Positions 55,990 through 64,000 of a stretch of DNA of 64,000 nucleotides are shown here, one piece after another (the first letter of the stretch is position 1; every line of letters begins with the position of its first letter). Source of the stretch: Vigna angularis (Eukaryota; Streptophyta; Magnoliopsida; Fabales; Fabaceae); NCBI RefSeq assembly GCF_016808095.1, contig NC_068974.1:33449090-33513089 (forward strand), in the 5' to 3' direction. The position numbers and the translations under genes were made by a program. The notes beneath the pieces are model-generated. The model had not been told where the DNA came from. It made no database searches and saw only the letters and a program-made list of their open reading frames with translations.

Positions 55990-56432
55990 TTAAATGCCTG
56001 TATTTCCCCTTCTTTGGACTGGTTTGTAAAGGACGACTGTAACATATTTAGAACGGAAACGATGAGTGAATCCCAAAGCCACCACAGATCTTGGGGACTC
56101 TCTATTCTCGATGTAAAGATGATTTAGAATCACGTTCTGAGGCAATGGAACTGTTCCTGCAGTGTCTCTGGTAGCAGGATAATTGAGCAAAGTGTGTTGC
56201 AAATGTGAAGGCACCATAGGCGGATCCCTTGCCTCATCTTCATTTCCAGGGTAGACATTGTTGTAACTGGATTCAGGTGATTTTGGAACTTCAAATCCCA
56301 CCACAGTTGCTTCATCCTGCATATAGATAATTCTATCTTTCAGACCAACTAGGCTACTACAGACAACTAACTAATTGATGAAATTACAAAGAATAAATCC
56401 CTTGCATGATTTTCAGAGTGAGAATTGCTCAT
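55990..56432 (-). CDS. SnRK1 regulatory subunit beta-3 (KINbeta3 type)
   Basis: The plant-specific short beta subunit of the SnRK1 (SNF1/AMPK-like) energy-sensing kinase. It bridges the catalytic alpha and gamma-type subunits. The main exon (55990-56316) encodes DEATVVGFEVPKSP, NNVYPGNEDEARDPP and the C-terminal ASC domain: VPSHLQHTLLNYP, then PQNVILNHLYIENRE, VVALGFTHRFRSKYVTVVLY and KPVQRR. There is no glycogen-binding domain and no long N-terminus, as expected for beta-3. The first coding exon is best placed at 56406-56432 (MSNSHSENH), giving 117 aa and lining up with the start of the Arabidopsis protein. This needs a GC donor (GCAAGG). An alternative GT donor gives exon 56388-56432 and 123 aa. 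Confidence 0.9.
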
Positions 56433-56504
56433 CTTAGAATTGGAATCCAACTGCTAACGGTGTGAATGCATCAATTAGAACCCAGGTGAGATTCCAATAT
56501 ACCT

Positions 56505-58420
56505 GAAGAAAGAGCAGCTTTTAATGCATATACTTGATGCCGGTTTATTAGTTAATCTGAGGCAACATTTGCAAACAAGCATTGTAATCACAAACGCACA
56601 TCAAATCTAAAGCCAAATTTAAACCGACTCAAACAACAATAAGAAATCATTTGTCCTCGAATATATGTCAAAAGGCATGCGTGCAGGGGAAGATGCTAGT
56701 GCATTTGCAAAAAGAAAAAATGGACAAGCGGTGTTTTATGGACAATAGATCAATTGAGTTGTTCAGTAATTGCAATCCTAGGGTAAAATGAGCAATTGTT
56801 TTCTTCAGTCTGACACTAAGAACAAAGAGAATGCAGTTTATATCCGTAACCCGTAATAATATTCTCAGCATAAATCTTCTAGACCAACTAAATCACCACC
56901 CTTCCCAGCATGAATTGCAGGTTCAACTACGTAACAGGGACCTAACCCGCAAACTCCTCTCATGTATTCATTTCGCTCAACGTCAATGATAATAAAGAAA
57001 ACAAGACACAAGGAAGGTCACTCAAGCCATACTTGATCAAAAGAAATCTACAACTTTAGGAATGAGAACTCCCCGAGTGGTAAAGTGTATTACTATAAAT
57101 CTGAGTCTATATCATGTACTATTTGCAACGTTCACTCAAAAATAAGTTCCGTATGCAGCATCTTTGTTAATTCTTTCGAACTCACCTTTAGAATAAATGT
57201 AAAATGCCTGGTCACTGGCCAACCCCGCCTGAGATAACTACCCCTCCCAAAGGTGAAAAGAAATTTATGAGATTCATGTATGGATGAGAAATAATTTCAC
57301 AAAATAAAGTATTAATGGCACTACTTTAGTAGCTTAGTCAATGAACGATTGACCTCCACCGTTTTTAATCATCCAAAAGTCTTACAAAATATTACAGCTA
57401 TATAACTTCTTTGGACATTCCTTTATGACAGGCCATGGACCAAAGAAATAGAAATGCTGATCAACTCATGACTAACTCATAACACATTAAAACAAAGAAA
57501 GATAAAAAAACTTACAGTGTTCAATTGCACTCAATTATTGTAATCTAAAGAAATACATTTCATTCCAATCCAGCCATCGAAGTTGGGAAAAACTAAACTG
57601 TCTAATATAGGCATATGCTTGGCTTAATCACAATGGTGCACTCTAAAACTCAGCATTTGGCTGAATGTAACTAGGATTAAAATTTTCATCAATAGAAAAA
57701 CTGGATATACGCAAATAATAGTCTAAAAAAACTCGCTCCACAAACACCAAGGAGGAAAGACATACGCAATAAGCCATAAGTACCGGTGTTTAAACAACCA
57801 ATTATAATACAAAGACACAGGTTGAAACCATACATGTCATCAATGCCACCGCCACTCCAGACGGAAATTTTTAGATTGAATTCAGGGGAGGCACAATCCA
57901 CTCAAAATGAACACAACTGAATACAATTATTAAAAACACAAGCCAAATGTACTCGGTTCTAACCAAAAATCAAGCTATAAGCATACATGAAAAATTACAA
58001 CCCTCCTTATAAAGCAAAACATTAAATCCCTAAATAAGATTATAACTGCATTTCTTTCTCCACGAAAAATTGCCCCAAAATCTTTACTTCATAAACAACA
58101 ACTTAGAATCATAAACCAAGATGCAGTTCCCATGTTTCCTTCTATTTCTCACAGAATCAAAAACAAAACCAAACATTCCACCCAAACAACCAAAAACCGA
58201 AAACAGAGCACACATTCATTATTTCTATTTTCGAAACAAAATACCCCAAATCGAGCATTCCAGTCCTACTAAATTCGAGCTGCAAACCCAAACTCGACAC
58301 AACGGTACCACAAAAGAGGAAAACTTCCCTAATTCACAAAAAAAAAATCACCGCTAAAACGAAATGGCAGGTGCAGAGCACATTGAAGGAAGAAACGTGG
58401 AGAGAGAAAAGCAAATGTAC
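56505..58420 (-). other. Presumed 5' UTR intron; no coding sequence seen
   Basis: About 1.9 kb without a supported gene on either strand. Short frames here (for example 58121-58357 on plus) have no domain. It is read here as the leader intron of the beta-3 gene. Confidence 0.35.
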
Positions 58421-58421
58421 C

Positions 58422-58610
58422 GCGTCGAACGATGGTGAAATTAGACGAATTGGAGAAAGAAAGCGAAAATAAAAGGCATGGATTGAAGGAAATGAGATAT
58501 GCAAGGTGAGAGGGAAGAAAGGGAAAGTGAAACTTTGAAACCCTAAAATGGCGATGGGAAAAGAAAGCAATGTTTGTGTTATGTTGTGATGTGTGGTGTG
58601 TCCGGTCACG
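58422..58610 (-). other. Likely 5' UTR exon and promoter-proximal region of the beta-3 gene
   Basis: On the minus strand a possible donor GTACAT lies at about 58421 and a possible acceptor TTTCTTCAG at about 56504, upstream of the start codon. They would frame a 5' UTR intron of about 1.9 kb. A telo-box-type AAACCCTAAA (plus strand) is at 58538-58547. This is inferred from signals only; no coding sequence is involved. Confidence 0.4.
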
Positions 58611-58619
58611 AGAAATTTT

Positions 58620-60720
58620 GTCTGGACAAGTTAAATAGAATTAAATAATAGGTTCAGTTATCGAGCAATAACTATAAACTAATTCAATAACATAACACCC
58701 CGTTTCACATGTCGCTTTCTTTTTTTTATTTTTTCTCATGCATTCATAATAGAAAATATAATAAGAATTTGTGAATTATTATCATTTAATTACCTATGTA
58801 TGAAAATATTAAAAATTATATTTTAAATTGAATTAAATCATGTTTTTTCCACAATTTAAGTTATGAAGAAGCTAAATTTTAAAATATTTTCCCTATAATT
58901 TGTGAAAATTATGACTTTTTAAGTTTTCTTCCAAAAATATTTATAAATAATTTTTTTAGAAATTAAGTTTCTATGAAATTAATGAAATTTCATTTTGGTC
59001 TCTAATTTTCTTTCATCCTTATAGACATTTGGAGATTGTTGTTATGGTATGCAAAACTTACTATACACAAATTTAAAAGAAAAACTATTACCCTTCCAAA
59101 CTTTGAACTAAATATCACATATTAATATTATATCATAGACATTAGTAAATGTCAATTAAATATTTCACGCAATCTCTCTTTGAAAAAAATAGTTAATTAA
59201 TTTTGAAGAATACGAAGGACAAAAATCATTTGTATGTGTGATGGATGAAAAAAAAAGAACTAAAACTAGATCATTTTGTAGAAATTTAAAAACATGTTAA
59301 ACGTGATAAAAAATATAAAATAATTTAATTAAAATATAAAAACATTAACTATTAATTTTAGTAAACAGAACAATGAGTAAGGTACGAGAATAAAACTAAT
59401 TGTAAATACGTATTAATATTTTTATTATTAAATAATCAAATATATAATTTAATATTTATTTCATAAGAAAAAAATATTATTAAAATATTTCGAAATATTT
59501 TTGTCATTAATTTAGTATATTAACTCAATACAAATATTATTTTTAACCCATTAAATGTATTAAAATTTGTCTTTAATATTGTCTAAAGTAGCATAAATTG
59601 GTGTGTTTAGAACAGAAAGTGGAAATAATTTTAAAAAAATGTGAGATCTATATTCATTATAGTATGCATCACATATTTTTATTTATTTTGTAAAACTTTT
59701 GAATTAAATAATCTATTTTTGTTCCAATTTCTTATATATTTTTGTTTTTATTTTTTTCCACCTTTTTTTTCTACATATGCTTTGAGAAATAGTTCATTAA
59801 GTTGTATCCTACGAGTAAACCAATTATCTATTGTTAATAGAAGTCAATGGACAATAAATAGAGACCCATCAACTAAAGTGAGAGCCATTAACTTCTCTTC
59901 AAAATCAACCACACAAAAAGCCTAGGAGAAAGTGGAATCCCAAGTGGAAAAGATATTGATTTCTGCAAAGTCTATACAAAAATCAATAGTCAAAACCCAT
60001 AAACATTCAAAGTAAAAGTAAAAGAACCAAAAATAAATGTTTTGATTTTTTTTAAGAAGAACAAAATTTGACCAGTAAGTGAAAAGATTACCTCATTAGA
60101 AGTTAAATCATGGACTGATAGAATCTCGTTCTCCTTGATGACAAGTTATATCTAGTTATGTGTTGGGTTCTAATGAAAAGAAGGTGTTGAAAAAGATTAA
60201 AATGTAAATTTTGTTTATTTCGAAATGTTTACCATTATGGAAGTTGATGACAATTTTTATTTTTAGTTTGATTTTGAGATTAGGTTGTAATTTATGTGTT
60301 AAATGTACTGTAATTGATATTTTTATTTTATTTTTATCTTGTATTATGCATAGAATTTTGAATTATTTTGGCCGAAATTTGAATTGTGTAGCATTGCTTA
60401 ATGGATTAAAAATTATATTAATTTATTAAAAATGTTTTTAAGATTGTCCACTGTAAAATGCAATAATCCAGTTTTTCAGTATACCACCGTATATAAACAA
60501 GGTACTTCGATTTGGTATTAAAGCATATAATATATATGGCAAAAAAATAAAGAGTTATATTTAGTACAATCTTCCAAAATATTCATTTGTTTTTCTAAAC
60601 ATCAAATAAGACTTAAGACTAGTAGAAAATATAAATATAGTATTTTCAACATATATCACATTGGTCCTCTAGTCTTTAGACAATCTAACTTTGTTTTTTT
60701 ATCAATACGTGTTTTTTTTT
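58620..60720. other. Intergenic, no supported gene
   Basis: AT-rich. Open frames at 59641-59925 and 60211-60429 are low-complexity and have no recognisable domain. Confidence 0.3.
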
Positions 60721-60723
60721 TAT

Positions 60724-61857
60724 TAGTACAAAAATATCGTATAACGTTGTTGTTTTTTTTTTGTCTTTTACATCCAATTCGAGGTCGACATCATATTGGG
60801 AAACGTTAAATTGACGTCGAATTTAAAAAATTCGACGTTAATCAAATTGACATCGAATTTTGTTAATATTCAACGTTAAGCAATTTTTTTTAATTAATTG
60901 TAATCTTTTTTTACAACTCTACGGGATCTGAAAAGCAGAAAAACAATAAATTTCAGTTTTTGCTATTTTATAAAGCATGAATTATAAACGTGTAGTATAA
61001 TATCAACAACAAACAACAATAACAAACAACAAACAAGTTCAATCAAACAACAACAACAAACAAGCTCAACCAAATAACAACAATAAACAAGTTCAACAAA
61101 AACAACAACAAACAAATTCAACAAATAAGTTTCTCAAAACGAAAACGAAAACGAAAACGAAAACTAACCTTCAAAAGGTGGGTTCGTAGGAATAAAGTGT
61201 TTCCACCAATGAGAAAGAAAGCAGAATGCGCCTATGGAGGACAAGAACAATAAAATAATAGGTCAAAATAAACGAATATTATACATAAAGTAGTTAATTA
61301 ACATGCATTTGTATCAAATGAAAGAAAGATTGCATGTGATGGTCGTCAAACTTCGTTCGAGAAAAGTTTGAGAAGAGAAGAGGGTCTCGTGCGTTAAGAT
61401 AAAATGAATGAATTTTCAATCTCCCGCTCAAATTAAAAACAAGAAACTTTTGGCTGACAAATAATATGTCGAAGCTCCTACAAAATTCGACGTATTATAT
61501 GTGGTTTAAAAGAAAAAAGAAAAAAAGAATTAAAATGGGTTACTTTTTGGCTTCTGACTGACAAATAATACGTCAAATAATACGTCGAAGCCCTTACAAA
61601 ATTTGACATATTATTTGTTGTTTAAAAGAAAAAAGAAAAAAGAATTAAAAAGGATGACTTTTTGGCTTCTGACTAACAAATATTAGGACGTACCATTGGT
61701 GGTTTAAAAGAAAGAACAAAGAGAATGACGCGCTAATTTATATAATTACCATCATAGAACGTCGAATTGAGTAGGGTTTCATCGATCATTTTTAACATTG
61801 GCTATTCAGTAGTTGGACGTTGAACGCGTGATGTTATGCGCTATTTTTGCAGTAGTA
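60724..61857. mobile_element. Degenerate non-autonomous CACTA-like element
   Basis: The left end TAGTACAAAAATATCGTATA is mirrored at the right by ATGCGCTATTTTTGCAGTAGTA, giving imperfect terminal inverted repeats of about 20-25 bp with CACTA-like CTAC...CAAAAAT ends. Subterminal copies of ATTCGACGT and ATACGTCGAAG-type words occur in both orientations near each end (60780-60880 and 61455-61700), a feature of CACTA elements. The interior has CAA-rich repeats (61005-61125) and (GAAAAC)n near 61138-61162. The first base of each terminus is altered from CAC, and no 3-bp target duplication is certain. Confidence 0.55.
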
Positions 61858-63089
61858 TTTTTTACTCACATAATAACATGATCCTAGCATAAAAATAAAA
61901 TCACACACAAATGAAAATACAAAATAAGGTAAGATAAAGCCATTAAAAGTTTACTAATAATTCGACATTATGACCACAGTAAAAGGTCACACATATTTAT
62001 ATAGATATACACATTATTTATGACAATAATAAAGGATTATACATATATTTTAAATAGATGGCTCCTGATGTTCTTTATCAAGATGGTGTTGAGCGGTATG
62101 GCTTCCAATGCTAAAATCACTAGAGCTTACTATTCAGAGAGTGTCCAACGACATTGAAACTGTGTGTGACACTATCTCTAACTCTAACTTTGAATTTCAA
62201 GTACAACGCATAACAGTACTAGTGTAGTGCCGAATGCTGCATCATAAGATTCACACAACTTGATTTTTCTATATTGAGATGCCCAGATTAAATTGTGTAA
62301 ATGTCTCCACTCTTTTTATAAACAAATCACCAAATTTATAGTTCAAATCATCTTTTTAAGTATCGCAATATAGGACAATCACAGTACACATAATTCACCA
62401 AAACCAATTCACAATTCTTATCATCCAATGCAACCATATATTAAACAATCCTAAATTAAACAAATTCTTAGACATAATACGCACGGAAATGTTGTTGGTG
62501 AACTAGTAATGTTTGAGGTAACATAATATCATAATTGGGAGCATGTATAATAAGAGTGCATGAGTTGGTACATTTTACCTAGTTTCGAAAAAAAAATGTT
62601 GTTGCAGTGTTTTTTATAGTGTTGCTTATGGACAATTTTGTTGGTATTGTTGTCAACTGAAATTGATATGAAACAAATTAGGACTAAATGTGGTAATTAC
62701 ATATAGTTAATAAAACATTGAATGTGGTAAAGACATATTAGACCATCCATTTGGTTTGGGTACTTCTTATAGATTATGGAAAACTTTTTTGAAAAGTACA
62801 TTTGTGTATTCTAAAGGCTTTTTTTTCATTATCATGGATTAGTATCTTCAATCTAGCTTTGCTTTGTACTCTAAATACTGCAACATATAGTTTGAAAAAC
62901 ATGCATACACACTGGTGGTCTTTGTTTTTATGTTTTTTTAGGTAATAAATATATATTATGTTATAAGAGATTTAAAGGTTGTGAAAAGAAAGATAAATAT
63001 GTTAGACAATGCATAGCAGTGTAAGGAGTAAATAATCTCAAAATACAAAAATTAGAAAATCCAGAACAAAAAAAATATAGAGTAAAACA
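61858..63089. other. Intergenic, no supported gene
   Basis: AT-rich sequence; nothing recognised. Confidence 0.3.
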
Positions 63090-63245
63090 TCTAAAAATAG
63101 AAATGTTAGCCGGTGTAAAAAAAATGTAAATATAAAGTCCCTAAAAATAGAAAGGTTATACAATGTAGAAAAATATAAATAGTATACAATCTAAAAATAC
63201 ATAAGATAGACTATGTAGAAAAGTGTAGAGTAGTGATTAGACAAA
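63090..63245. repeat. Degenerate approximately 50-bp tandem repeat
   Basis: CTAAAAATAGAAAnGTTA-like starts occur near 63091, 63142 and 63192, each followed by TGTAGAAAAA-like sequence. About three worn copies. Confidence 0.5.
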
Positions 63246-63254
63246 CTAGAGTAA

Positions 63255-63492
63255 TGTCTATTGCTAGACTCATATAATATGTATTGTTAAATTCTTTTAA
63301 TTAGTACATGAAGTAACTCATCTAATATATACTGGTTGATTTGTCTAATTAGTATATGGAGAAATCCATCTAATGTGTGTTGGTGATTAATTTATCAATA
63401 TGTGTTGATAGACTCATTTAATCAATATGTGGACACTCGTCTAATACATATTCCTAGACTATCAGTATATGGAATTAATCATGTAAAATATA

Positions 63493-63537
<45 letters not shown>

Positions 63538-64000
63538 TTACACACACAGACACACATATACATATCAATATTTGTCTACTCAATGTATGAATAGACTTGT
63601 CTAATGTGTGTTGGAACACTCATTTCATCCGTGTATGAACATATTTGTCTAATGTGTTTTCCTATACTCATCTAATTCATGTTTGAAATGACCTATGTAA
63701 TGCATTTTGTTATATTGTCTAATGATAAACTAGTTTAATATGCATTGAAGGCTCATTTAATTAATTGTCACTCTTCTAATGTGTATTAATAGACTCATCT
63801 AACGTGTATCAATAAACTCGTCTAATTTGTGTATGGACAGACTTATCTAATGTGTATTGCGAGACTTGTCTCATCAATGAATGGACATACTTATTCAGTG
63901 TGTATTAATAGACACGTCTAATTTATGTATAAATAAACTTGTCTAAAATATATTGTTAGACTTGTTTAAACAGTGCATGGATATAGATTCTTCTAATCAA
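63255..64000. repeat. Minisatellite with alternating 23- and 25-bp monomers
   Basis: Monomers begin TCTAAT or a variant. Towards the right edge two types alternate: about 23 bp (TCTAATGTGTATTAATAGAC plus three bases) and about 25 bp (TCTAATTTGTGTATGGACAG plus five), forming a 48-bp dimer. From about 63803 the lengths run 23, 25, 23, 25, 23, 25, 23, 27. The array continues past the window. A (TA)n tract (63488-63530) interrupts the older, more diverged left part. Confidence 0.8.
63488..63530. repeat. (TA)n microsatellite
   Basis: About 43 bp of TA repeat with a GTATGTAT edge, embedded in the minisatellite. Confidence 0.93.

Noticed and set aside
58121..58609. Open frames on both strands near the beta-3 gene leader
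   Set aside because: No domain on either strand; better explained as 5' UTR or leader intron.

Overview
This is eukaryotic plant nuclear DNA. The genes have short exons and GT-AG introns, the intergenic DNA is strongly AT-rich, and transposable elements are nested in one another. The proteins are plant types: a SAUR, an NRT2 nitrate transporter, a KINbeta3-type SnRK1 subunit, a plant CDC48 and a GCN20/ABCF1-type ABCF protein. Remembered resemblance to legume proteins and repeats suggests a papilionoid legume, perhaps Vigna or Phaseolus; this is an inference that no search here confirms.

Layout. 1-7811: a chromovirus-type Ty3/gypsy LTR retrotransposon on the minus strand. Its left LTR is cut by the window edge, its right LTR is complete (2344 bp, with eight copies of a 49-bp repeat), and its polyprotein is interrupted by one in-frame TAG. 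7812-14850: old transposon debris, mainly a decayed Helitron Rep/helicase gene split by a solo LTR that has a recognisable target-site duplication and by a microsatellite grown inside the former coding frame. A palindrome-rich repeat field and a MITE-like element follow. 15250-18152: ABCF1 (5 exons, 595 aa). 19352-20657: a non-autonomous Mutator-like element with a perfect 9-bp target duplication. 21993-22397: a SAUR gene (minus). 22.7-35.1 kb: gene-poor, with an LTR fragment near 26.7 kb and a probable 2.7-kb solo LTR (28918-31604) full of nested tandem repeats. 35249-39755: CDC48 (9 exons, 800 aa). 41675-41992: a small secreted peptide precursor (minus). 45328-47484: a four-exon DnaJ-type zinc-finger protein, probably plastid-targeted. 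49226-51243: NRT2 (3 exons, 530 aa, minus). 55990-56432: KINbeta3-type SnRK1 subunit (minus), with a likely GC-AG intron. 58.6-64 kb: AT-rich, with a degenerate CACTA-like element and, at the right edge, a minisatellite whose 23- and 25-bp monomers alternate as 48-bp dimers.

The genes do not form an operon or an obvious pathway cluster; each has its own promoter. They cover translation control (ABCF1), auxin-type growth (SAUR), ubiquitin-dependent segregase activity (CDC48), nitrate uptake (NRT2) and energy signalling (KINbeta3). I saw no defence-type or otherwise clearly novel multi-gene system. The less ordinary items are the secreted peptide, the GC-AG intron, the nested transposon stratigraphy, the dimeric minisatellite and an unidentified exon-like relic at 31.9 kb.
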